This document shows positions 53,990 through 61,657 of a stretch of DNA of 64,000 nucleotides, piece after piece. The position numbers and the translations under genes are program-made. The stretch is from JBEBVQ01 sp964527735 (GTDB lineage: Bacteria; Bacteroidota; Bacteroidia; Chitinophagales; Chitinophagaceae): NCBI GenBank assembly GCA_964527735.1, contig CAZGPG010000020.1, positions 1 to 64,000 of the forward strand. Direction: 5' to 3'. The stretch's first letter is position 1, and the number at the start of each line of letters is the position of its first letter. Under the pieces are notes generated by a model. That model was given only the letters and a program-made list of their open reading frames with translations, had not been told where the DNA came from and did not search any database.

Positions 53990-56900
53990 ATGTCCGTGCT
54001 ACGCAATAAATCTTTATTAAGTAAAACATTACTGGCTGCATTTTTATATGCGGCTCCGGATGCATTCGCTCATGGTGAGACCGGATCGGTGCAGGGACAA
54101 TCTGGCGCCCGGTTTGAGTTTATCGAGAATAAAGGCCAATGGGTAAAGGATATCCGATATAAAACCACAATTCCCGACGGAGCCATGTTCCTCACAGACC
54201 AAGGTTTTGTTTATCATTATGTAAGCGGGGAGGATTTGAACCGCTTCCACCATGAAAGAGGAGCGGATCCTGAAGCAGAGCTGATCCGGCATCATGCCTA
54301 CCGGGTTGATTTTGTACATGCAGCAAAAACGGTACGCTATCAGCCAGCAGAAAAGCGCCCGCATTATCATAACTATATTACCGGCAATGAACCTGCGACA
54401 TGGAAAGGGCAAGTAGGTATTTATGCAGCAGTGCTACAGCAGGGCGTGTACGATGGGATCGATGTATCCGTTTATAGTAATAACAATGCACTGAAGTACG
54501 ATTTTATCATAGCGCCTCACGCAGATCCCGGTCAGATATTACTCTCTTTCGAGGGCGTGGCGCCGCAGATTACAGCAGAAGGACATCTGGAATTGAACAC
54601 TTCGGTCAATAAAGTAATTGAAGAAGCTCCATACGCTTACCAGGAAATAGACGGCATTGAAGTGCCGGTGACCTGCCGGTACCTGCTGAAAGGCAACCGG
54701 CTTTCGTTCGAATTACCCGAAGGGTATGATAAAAACTATCCGCTGGTCATCGATCCTTCCGTGATCTTCGCCACATTCAGCGGAAGCACGGGTGACGATC
54801 ATTTTGCCTACGGTACGGCTTATGACAACAGCGGGAATCTTTATACGGCAGTACAGACCCGGTCGGTAGGGTGGCCGGTAACCACAGGCGCCTATCAGTT
54901 AACATACAGGGGCGGCTTCGACCTGGGCATCAACAAGTTTGACGCCACAGGGGCAAACCTGCTGTACAGTACGTATTACGGTGGAACGGGAGAGGAGCAA
55001 CCACATACTATTATAGTGAACGATCAGGAAGAAGCTGTAGTCGTAGGCACTACCTACTCTACCAACCTGCCTACTCATTCCAATGCCTACGACCGTACGC
55101 TGGGCGGCACGAAGGATATATTTGTGGCTCATTTCAACAGCACAGGCACTGCACTGATCGGCGCTACATATGTAGGCGGGAGCGCAGGAGAAAATATTTA
55201 CACTACCACTGGCAGCACGACCGGAACCTTCAATACGGCTGCATCATTCATGAGTCCTTGCGATGTGGTGCTGGGCGATAACGGCGAGATATGGGTGGTA
55301 AGCAGCACGGAATCAAATGATTTCCCGGTAACAGCAGGCGCACCCCAGACCACTTACAGAGGGGGGCTGGCCGATGCCGTACTCTTTCGTTTATCCCCCG
55401 ATTGTTCCGCTTTGCAATACAGCACATTCCTGGGCGGAAGCTTAAAGGACGTGGGCTACAGCATCACCCGGAACAATAAAAAGCAGATTGTACTCTGCGG
55501 GGCAACCGCCAGCCCTAACTTCCCTGCTTCTTTCGGTGCCTACCGCACCGGCTTAAGCGGGACAGTGGACGGGTTTGTTACGATCATCAACCCGCAGACG
55601 GGCGCCATCATGCATTCCACTTACCTGGGCACGGATTCTGCCGACCAGGCTTACAAGGTGAGCGTGGACCCGCTGGATCATGTATATGTGCTCGGGCGCA
55701 CGATGGGCAATTACCCGGTTTCTGCAGGCGTGTACGCCATGCCGGGCAGCGACCTGTTCCTGGATAAATTATCGCCCCAGCTGAATACTTCTCTATACAG
55801 TACACGCATCGGGAACCTGCAGACGGCGTTTTCCCGCGCTATTCCTACTGCTTTCATGGTGGATCATTGCGGCAATGTCTTCTTGGGACTGGATAAGTAT
55901 AATATCAACAGTGCAGGCTATCCGCTTACCCCGAATGCCTTTCAGGCTTCGGCAACCAGGATCTGGTTTGGCGTGCTCGAAGCCAATTTTTCCAGCCTGC
56001 TTTTCGGAACGTTTTACGGTCCCGTAACCAGTATAAGCACCGTGAATGATGTGCATTTCCATGAAGCCATACACCGTTTTGACCCCAGGGGGATCGCCTA
56101 TCATTCCGTCTGTACCATCCTGAATAGCTTCCCCACTACCCCCGGAAGCTTTGGAACTACCAAGACCAATAGTACAGGGAGGCAGGATGTGCTCAGCTTC
56201 AAGTTTGACCTGACGGAATACGTAAAGACCGACACCCTGCATTCCGCTATGGATACGTTTGCCTGCACCGGCGGAAAGCTCATGCTTGAGGCGGTATCTC
56301 CGGGGATAAATTATATCTGGAACACCGGCGCAACAACGCGTACGCTGCAGGTGGATACTTCGGGTATTTATACGATTCAATACCAGCAGACAGATGAGCT
56401 GTGCCGCATTTCCATCGATTCGTTCAGGGTTTCATTCTCCGGTATTCCGGAGGTGGATCTGGAGGTGGACAGTGCGGGCTGTACCAATACGAATGACGGC
56501 CAGGCAAGGATCACACCGGTTGGTGGCGGCAGCGATCTGATTTATACCTGGTTCCGGGAGGATGACGGCACGCTGCTACAGAGAGATTCGGGCAGTACGG
56601 GTGCGCTATTGGGCGGACTAAGCCCGGGCCGTTACCGTGCAGCGCTGCAAACGATTGCCGGCTGCGATACCGTACTTTATTTTACCATTAGCGGAAAGGA
56701 AGTGCCGGAAGCGGCATTCGACATCCCGGCTCCCATCCGGTGCGTGGGAGACAGTTATCATTTTACAAACCGCTCGACAGGCGCTTTTGATACCTGGCAA
56801 TGGTTGTTTGGAGCGGGCGATGCCGGATCCGGGTCTTACCATGCCACATACGCTTATGCCGCTCCGGGTCTTTATCCTGTTACACTTATTATCCGTAATG

Positions 56901-57466
56901 CGCATTGCGCAGATACGGCTGTCCATTATGCGGATGTACGGAATTTTTCGCTTGAGCTGAGGGCAAACGCCGACCGCGTTAATAATGGGGAGGAAGTTGT
57001 GCTGGAAACTTCGGCTTCCGATCTTTATACAATCGATGAATGGCTGCCTGCGGCGTTCTTCCCTGATCAGCATGCGCACAGCCAGGTTATCCGGCCCGAC
57101 AGCTCCCTTAGCATCATGGTGCAGGGCAGCTCGGCATACGGGTGCAGGGACAGCGCGGAGATAAGCATTGAAGTGATCTCCCGTTTCCTGATGCCTACTG
57201 CGTTCAGTCCGAACGGCGACGGACGCAATGACCATTTCCGTCCCTGGACTTCGGCAGGCGCTCCGGTAAGGATTATGCAGTTCTACATTTTCGACCGCTG
57301 GGGCAAACCGGTATGGTCGGCCTTCGGGAGCGATGCCCTTAAAGGCTGGGACGGTACTTACGGGGGCAGCGCTGCCCAGAACGGGGTATATTTCTATATG
57401 ATGGAAATGGAAGGAGCCGGCGGAGACATAACGATGCTGCGGGGAGAAGTGACGCTGGTTCGGTAA
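53990..57466 (+). CDS. Large SBBP-repeat surface protein with T9SS type-B (gliding-motility) C-terminal domain
   Basis: 1158 residues. Signal peptide (~1-27), DUF7948-like domain (~35-250, FEFIENKGQWVKDI), then SBBP-type repeats (~255-760) such as LLYSTYYGGTGEEQ and YSTFLGGS. PKD/Ig-like domains (~770-1060) follow, and the final ~90 residues are a gliding-motility-associated C-terminal domain: FLMPTAFSPNGDGRNDHF, IFDRWGKPVW and GWDGTYGG. This is the type-B sorting signal, unlike the type-A domains of its neighbours, so it may use a different surface-anchoring route. Follows the module 3 gene after a terminator. Confidence 0.9.
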   Translation: MSVLRNKSLLSKTLLAAFLYAAPDAFAHGETGSVQGQSGARFEFIENKGQWVKDIRYKTTIPDGAMFLTDQGFVYHYVSGEDLNRFHHERGADPEAELIRHHAYRVDFVHAAKTVRYQPAEKRPHYHNYITGNEPATWKGQVGIYAAVLQQGVYDGIDVSVYSNNNALKYDFIIAPHADPGQILLSFEGVAPQITAEGHLELNTSVNKVIEEAPYAYQEIDGIEVPVTCRYLLKGNRLSFELPEGYDKNYPLVIDPSVIFATFSGSTGDDHFAYGTAYDNSGNLYTAVQTRSVGWPVTTGAYQLTYRGGFDLGINKFDATGANLLYSTYYGGTGEEQPHTIIVNDQEEAVVVGTTYSTNLPTHSNAYDRTLGGTKDIFVAHFNSTGTALIGATYVGGSAGENIYTTTGSTTGTFNTAASFMSPCDVVLGDNGEIWVVSSTESNDFPVTAGAPQTTYRGGLADAVLFRLSPDCSALQYSTFLGGSLKDVGYSITRNNKKQIVLCGATASPNFPASFGAYRTGLSGTVDGFVTIINPQTGAIMHSTYLGTDSADQAYKVSVDPLDHVYVLGRTMGNYPVSAGVYAMPGSDLFLDKLSPQLNTSLYSTRIGNLQTAFSRAIPTAFMVDHCGNVFLGLDKYNINSAGYPLTPNAFQASATRIWFGVLEANFSSLLFGTFYGPVTSISTVNDVHFHEAIHRFDPRGIAYHSVCTILNSFPTTPGSFGTTKTNSTGRQDVLSFKFDLTEYVKTDTLHSAMDTFACTGGKLMLEAVSPGINYIWNTGATTRTLQVDTSGIYTIQYQQTDELCRISIDSFRVSFSGIPEVDLEVDSAGCTNTNDGQARITPVGGGSDLIYTWFREDDGTLLQRDSGSTGALLGGLSPGRYRAALQTIAGCDTVLYFTISGKEVPEAAFDIPAPIRCVGDSYHFTNRSTGAFDTWQWLFGAGDAGSGSYHATYAYAAPGLYPVTLIIRNAHCADTAVHYADVRNFSLELRANADRVNNGEEVVLETSASDLYTIDEWLPAAFFPDQHAHSQVIRPDSSLSIMVQGSSAYGCRDSAEISIEVISRFLMPTAFSPNGDGRNDHFRPWTSAGAPVRIMQFYIFDRWGKPVWSAFGSDALKGWDGTYGGSAAQNGVYFYMMEMEGAGGDITMLRGEVTLVR

Positions 57467-57487
57467 ACGGGTCAAGTAAGGGCTTTC

Positions 57488-57526
57488 CTATATACACGCT
57501 ATATACATCCTATATACGTCCTATAC
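57488..57526. repeat. 11-bp tandem repeat, CTATATAC(A/G)(C/T)(C/G)
   Basis: Units CTATATACACG, CTATATACATC and CTATATACGTC run head to tail, followed by a partial CTATAC. The 11-bp period is close to one helical turn. It sits 22 bases after the type-B gene's stop. Confidence 0.75.
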
Positions 57527-57614
57527 TTTTTTTCCAAGGCCGGGTGCTGGGTTGACCACTGTGCGATTAAGAATTTGTGGTGATAGCCATCATAAAGGTT
57601 CGTTCATTAGTCTG

Positions 57615-57692
57615 CATCACGGATTAGACGGATTAAGGGATTCCACGGACAAAAATCCGTGCTATCTGTGTAATCCCGGTTAATCTGTGATG
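57615..57692. repeat. Palindromic repeat, AATCCGTG family
   Basis: Outer arms CATCACGGATTAGACGGATT (57615-57634, continuing) and AATCCCGGTTAATCTGTGATG-like (57672-57692) are imperfect complements. Between them is a small perfect hairpin CACGGA-CAAAAA-TCCGTG (57644-57661). Strings of this TAATCCGTG type are a repeat I recall from many environmental Bacteroidota. Confidence 0.7.
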
Positions 57693-57783
57693 TTGATGAT
57701 AAAGTATCGTGCGGAACTTTACTCTCCGCACACGCCCGCTTCTGAACGACCGCCGTGCAGTATCTGAATTTAAAATATATCCT

Positions 57784-57791
57784 TATCTTTG
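57784..57791 (+). promoter_or_regulatory. Bacteroidota -7 promoter element (TATCTTTG)
   Basis: Perfect TAnnTTTG match 177 bases before the AraC ATG at 57968; it implies a long leader. It may equally be a chance match. Confidence 0.4.
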
Positions 57792-57967
57792 AATAACTAT
57801 TCACCTGAAACCATGTACCGGTCTTTGCCCGGGGGCTTTTTGCGGTGTCGCGTATATAGTGAGGGAGGCGGCACTTTTATCTTTCAATCCATAACCCCGG
57901 GGCATACGCTGTACCTGTTGGTGCAGCAGGGCCATTTGTATTTGTTCACCCTCAAAACAGTACAACG

Positions 57968-58936
57968 ATGGATCTGCAGTTTACCCCCGACATCCAGACC
58001 CTTGCCCGCATCACTATGGACGACAAGCCACCGCCAGGCAACCATCACTGGCCCGGCATTCCCTGGAAATGCGTTTGCTATGGCGACAACCGTATCCACG
58101 CCCAACGGATCACCGGTGAATTCTTCCGGGCGCTGCGTATCTACGTCAGGCTCGCCACTCCCGCACGGCTGGTGCCTGTGGTACGGCAACCAACGGTAGC
58201 CATCGCCTTCCAGCACCGCGGATTTGCCTGGGGCAGGCTTTCAGGCGTCAGGGGCACACTGCAGTTTCGGGCCGGGCACTATTATACGCCACTGCTGCTG
58301 CCAGGCAGCAACCAGGAGTCGCTGATAGAGCTGGAAGCCGGCCATTACGAGGCGACGGTGATCCTGATCGAGAAAAAATACGAAGCCGCATTCCTGAAGC
58401 TGTTCCCCAGCCTGGGAGCCGAGGTGGAACGGATACTCAGCCGCAACAGCAGCGGGCTCCCCTACCCTCCGCAGCCGCTTACACCGGCGATCAGCAAGCT
58501 GCTGCACCCGATCACCCGCTACAAAGGCCCTCCTGACTCCCTCAATTTTACGATCAGCCTCGCGGTCTCCGGGCTGATCCTGGCGCTGTACCAACACCAG
58601 CAGGAGCGGCTGGCGACCTCCAATAACGCCTATCTCATACATGCCTACCTGATCGGCAGGCTCGCCGAGCCACTTACAGCAGGCAGGGTGGCAACGGCAC
58701 TGCACATGACCCGAAAAAAGCTGCACGGGCTGATGAAGCAGTATTTCCGGAAAACGTTTAAGGAATACCTGACTCAGTTGCGGATGGAAACAGCCCGGGA
58801 ACTGCTCAGCGGCAGCGACCGGAAGCTGGACGATATCGCCCTGGAGCTGGGCTACAGGAGCATGGCTCATTTCAGCAATGCCTTTCTGAAGAATGAGGGG
58901 CAGCGGCCCTCCGAATACCGGAAGACAAAAAGATAA
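57968..58936 (+). CDS. AraC-family transcriptional regulator
   Basis: 322-residue regulator. The first ~200 residues form a sensing domain of no family I recognise. The C-terminal ~100 residues are the AraC double helix-turn-helix: LTAGRVATALHMTRKKLHGL, RKTFKEYLTQLRMETARELL and the signature LDDIALELGYRSMAHFSNAF ending RPSEYRK. G+C-rich codon use differs slightly from neighbours. The T9SS gene downstream at 59320 is a plausible target, which is inference. Confidence 0.9.
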   Translation: MDLQFTPDIQTLARITMDDKPPPGNHHWPGIPWKCVCYGDNRIHAQRITGEFFRALRIYVRLATPARLVPVVRQPTVAIAFQHRGFAWGRLSGVRGTLQFRAGHYYTPLLLPGSNQESLIELEAGHYEATVILIEKKYEAAFLKLFPSLGAEVERILSRNSSGLPYPPQPLTPAISKLLHPITRYKGPPDSLNFTISLAVSGLILALYQHQQERLATSNNAYLIHAYLIGRLAEPLTAGRVATALHMTRKKLHGLMKQYFRKTFKEYLTQLRMETARELLSGSDRKLDDIALELGYRSMAHFSNAFLKNEGQRPSEYRKTKR

Positions 58937-59017
58937 GACCCGCTTTTGCAACAAAAGGGTACAAATATGCAAACAGCGTAAGGGTGTTGCGGCGCAACTT
59001 TACATCAGCGACTATCT

Positions 59018-59254
59018 ATGAGCCGTAAACACCAGACCATGAAACACACAGATACACAGCCCCACTCCCTCGCAGGTATTCTTACCAGCACCGGGGCCTG
59101 TGCATGCCTTCCGGCGATCGTGGTATTCCTGTTTGCCTCGCGCTACCCACCGGCGGGCGGGGGGCTGCGCGCCGTGAAGGCCGGCCATGCCCCCACCCCT
59201 CCTGGTATACCGGCAGCCGTAATCACGGGCCGGTACAATGCCTTCCACAAATAA
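59018..59254 (+). CDS. Doubtful small hypothetical protein
   Basis: 78 residues if read from the ATG at 59018 (or 71 from 59039). One hydrophobic stretch (ACACLPAIVVFLFASRY) could be a membrane helix; the rest is proline/glycine-rich. No family is recognised. No -7 element precedes it; a hairpin follows the stop. It may be a real small membrane protein or a chance frame in G+C-rich DNA. Confidence 0.3.
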   Translation: MSRKHQTMKHTDTQPHSLAGILTSTGACACLPAIVVFLFASRYPPAGGGLRAVKAGHAPTPPGIPAAVITGRYNAFHK

Positions 59255-59258
59255 AAAA

Positions 59259-59291
59259 TCAGCTCTCCTCCCGCGACGGAGGATGAGCTGA
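59259..59291. terminator. Hairpin upstream of the beta-helix T9SS gene
   Basis: TCAGCTCTCCTCC (59259-59271) pairs with 59278-59291 with a one-base bulge, around loop CGCGAC. Only a weak T-run follows (CCTGATTTAAC), so it could be a terminator of the small frame or a leader structure of the next gene. Confidence 0.45.
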
Positions 59292-59319
59292 CCTGATTTA
59301 ACTAACAAAAACTAAAATT

Positions 59320-61011
59320 ATGAAAAATCTACTAATTGCAGCCTGCGTGGCTGCATTTGCCGCCACGGGCGGCGCATATGCACAGACTTCACAACCATGT
59401 GACTGTGAAGACCTTGATACGGACATTACCGCCCACACCACCCTCACGGAAGACTGTTACTTCCTGCAGGGCTGTGTACGGGTGACCAGCGGCTTTTCGC
59501 TGACCATCCCCGCCGGTACGGTGATCTTTGCCGATGCCAATGCCGAGCTGCAGGTAGAACGCGGGGCATGGCTCAACGTAAACGGCACGAGCAATAACCC
59601 CGTGGTCTTTACGACCAATCAGTTGGTGAGTAACCGGACGCCCGGATACTGGAAAGGGATCACGATCGCCGGTAATGGCGTGAACAACATCAATCCCAAC
59701 AGCACCATCACGCTCGACCGGAACAGTTGCAACCTCCTGGCCGGCGGTGCAACAAATACCGACAGCTCGGGTGTACTGCGGCATCTGCAGATACACTATG
59801 CCGGGAAACAGGATGTGGGAGAGACCGATGTGAACGGCCTTACCCTTGCCTGCGTGGGCAATCGTACGGTTGTAGAGAACGTACAGGTCACCCGTTCACT
59901 GACCAATGGTTTTGCCATGATCGGCGGCGCTGTGGAGCTGAAGTATCTTGCCGGGTTCAATAATATCAACAGCGATTATGTGTTCAGCAGGGGGAATGTT
60001 TCGCCCGGGCAATTCCTGCTATCGTTGCGCAACGATCCGAATGCGTACAACAGCACGACTCCGCAGCTTTCTAACGGGATACTGATCGAGAACCATCCAT
60101 TTAACCCTACGTATGCTACAGGTATCCAGACGCACCCGGTGCTGAGCAATGTAAGCCTCTTCGGGCCTCTGTATTGTGACGAAGAGGAGGAAACCGGAAA
60201 TATTACCGGTGTAAAATTCCAACATAATGCTACGGGAAGCATCTATAACAGCTTTATAGGAGGACACCCCATGGGGTTATTCGTTCAGGACAGTCTGACC
60301 ATTTTCAATGTACATAGTAATGACGTCCAGTTTGCATTCAGCTCGTTCTACCAGAATGACAATGATTTCATCAGCAATCCGGCGGATTTCCAACTGGGAA
60401 CTATGTTCTGTGCACCAACCATCAGTGACTGGATGCTGGGAATGAGCGGATGTCCTCAGTTAGATAACAATAGTATACCGGGCCCCACAGGTTATGATGG
60501 CTCTATTTGTAATGAATCGTATTGTGGTACCGGCAACCGTCCTGTATTTGAACTGACGGAGAATGAAATAGGGTTTGCGGACTTTTCACCCGCTGCATTA
60601 AACAATGCGTTCTTCGATACGGACGAAGACGGAATAGAATACCGTGGTGCTTTCGGAGAGACAGACTGGACCAATGACTGGACAGACTGGTGTCCGCTGG
60701 CAACCGATTACTGTCCTGAACTCCAACAACGTAGCTCTACCGGTAAAAACAACAGCAGCCTGTGCCTTGCCCCCAATCCGGCAAACGGTACGACTTATGC
60801 TTTGTTCAATGCTAATCAAACCGGAAAAGTGCTGGTTAATGTACTGGATAAGGTCAGCGGACAGGTGTTGCGAAACAGTAGCAGCAACATATCTGCTGGC
60901 GGAGCACAGCGTATCGCTATTCCGGTGGACAGGTTACAGACAGGTGTTTATGTGGTGAAGGTTGTATTGCCGGATGGCAATGTGCTGAGCGGGCAATTGT
61001 TTGTGTTGTAG
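59320..61011 (+). CDS. T9SS-exported right-handed beta-helix-like protein
   Basis: 563-residue secreted protein. Signal peptide (MKNLLIAACVAAFAATGGAYA). The body (~25-470) reads like a family of surface proteins with stacked strands: LTEDCYFLQGCVRVTSGFSL, GTVIFADANAELQVERGAWL, LNVNGTSNNPVVFTT, GYWKGITIAGNG. This resembles a parallel beta-helix. A short C-terminal sorting domain (~485-563, CLAPNPANGTTYALF ... DRLQTGVYVVKVVLPDG) directs type IX export. Downstream is a good terminator. Ligand unknown; the AraC gene upstream may regulate it. Confidence 0.87.
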   Translation: MKNLLIAACVAAFAATGGAYAQTSQPCDCEDLDTDITAHTTLTEDCYFLQGCVRVTSGFSLTIPAGTVIFADANAELQVERGAWLNVNGTSNNPVVFTTNQLVSNRTPGYWKGITIAGNGVNNINPNSTITLDRNSCNLLAGGATNTDSSGVLRHLQIHYAGKQDVGETDVNGLTLACVGNRTVVENVQVTRSLTNGFAMIGGAVELKYLAGFNNINSDYVFSRGNVSPGQFLLSLRNDPNAYNSTTPQLSNGILIENHPFNPTYATGIQTHPVLSNVSLFGPLYCDEEEETGNITGVKFQHNATGSIYNSFIGGHPMGLFVQDSLTIFNVHSNDVQFAFSSFYQNDNDFISNPADFQLGTMFCAPTISDWMLGMSGCPQLDNNSIPGPTGYDGSICNESYCGTGNRPVFELTENEIGFADFSPAALNNAFFDTDEDGIEYRGAFGETDWTNDWTDWCPLATDYCPELQQRSSTGKNNSSLCLAPNPANGTTYALFNANQTGKVLVNVLDKVSGQVLRNSSSNISAGGAQRIAIPVDRLQTGVYVVKVVLPDGNVLSGQLFVL

Positions 61012-61035
61012 AATTCATGCAAGGTGAATGTTGAA

Positions 61036-61070
61036 GAAAAGCGCCTTGTCGAGGGCGCTTTTCGCTTTTT
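61036..61070 (+). terminator. Terminator after the beta-helix T9SS gene
   Basis: GAAAAGCGCC (61036-61045) pairs perfectly with 61054-61063 around loop TTGTCGAG, followed by GCTTTTT. It lies 24 bases after the stop codon. Confidence 0.85.
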
Positions 61071-61093
61071 GTATGACTAATTCTGTGTTTCAC

Positions 61094-61265
61094 CTTCCTT
61101 TTTCTTGATAGAAAGGAAGCGAAAGATCAAGGCTGGGATCCAATGGCTAAAAAATGATTCCATTTCGCTAAACAAATCCAAACTTGAACTCCGCTACGCT
61201 GCGTTCTTCGAACAGGGATTTGTTTTTAACGCTCCATTTCATCATTTTTTTTAACGCCATTGTCT
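61094..61265. repeat. Large intergenic repeat, AAGGAAGC...GATCAAGG family
   Basis: A small hairpin CTTCCTTT / AAAGGAAG (61094-61119) is followed by GCGAAAGATCAAGGCTGGGAT, whose first part I recall as a common Bacteroidota repeat. Then a large imperfect inverted repeat pairs about 61144-61179 with 61214-61258 (AACAAATCC ... GGATTTGTT core). Its right side runs 40 bases into the small gene at 61226. Confidence 0.6.
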
Positions 61266-61474
61266 CCAAGGCCGGACTGCATTTCTGGTTCCGGGATCAG
61301 CTCTTTTTGCAGGTCATAGATCTTCCAGAGGGAATAATGTTCGGGGTAGTTGGAGGTATCCGCCGTAGCCCGCTGTAGTATTTCCAACAGGCCGGTTTGT
61401 ATTTCGTATAGCTTATGCCGTGGCTGATCGGTAGGTATACGGATTACCAGGGCATCTTTTTCAAATTGTACCAT
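61226..61474 (-). CDS. Small conserved-looking protein, repeat-derived C-terminus
   Basis: 82 residues with no signal peptide. MVQFEKDALVIRIPTDQPRHKL and LLEILQRATADTSN look like a real small soluble protein, similar to hypothetical proteins I recall from Chitinophagaceae. The last ~14 residues (LGDNGVKKNDEMER) and the stop codon lie within the intergenic repeat, so the native C-terminus was probably replaced by repeat insertion. Function unknown. Confidence 0.6.
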   Translation of the reverse strand: MVQFEKDALVIRIPTDQPRHKLYEIQTGLLEILQRATADTSNYPEHYSLWKIYDLQKELIPEPEMQSGLGDNGVKKNDEMER

Positions 61475-61657
61475 TGGTTTGTGTTTTTGAGGTTAAAAAT
61501 GAATTTTTGTTTTCACAAGGGTCTATTACGTCATGCTAAGGTGTCTGAACTGTGATTTATTTGATTTTTATGATTTCTATGATATAAAGCCATATAACCC
61601 TATGTATCACAGTTCAGACATTTGAGTATTTTCATAGCAGATAGTGTTTAATAGTTA

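Larger units (their letters stand above)
57467..57967. other. 500-bp non-coding gap with tandem and palindromic repeats
   Basis: From left: an 11-bp tandem repeat of about 3.5 units (57488-57526), a palindromic repeat (57615-57692), and the AraC promoter element (57784-57791) with a ~170-base leader. The leader contains a reading frame from the ATG at 57813 that overlaps the AraC gene; it does not look like a protein of its own. No other gene is seen. Confidence 0.55.
58937..59319. other. Gap between AraC gene and beta-helix T9SS gene
   Basis: Contains an inverted repeat CTTTTG-CAA-CAAAAG (58943-58957) eight bases after the AraC stop, a doubtful small reading frame (59018-59254) and a strong hairpin (59259-59291). 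Confidence 0.5.

Noticed and set aside
56618..57475. 285-residue antisense open frame in the type-B T9SS gene
   Set aside because: The sense strand encodes a clear sorting domain there; the antisense product is arginine/histidine-rich without motifs.
57789..58199. 136-residue frame overlapping the AraC start
   Set aside because: It begins at a TTG inside the promoter element or an ATG at 57813, and its second half is out of frame with the real AraC gene.
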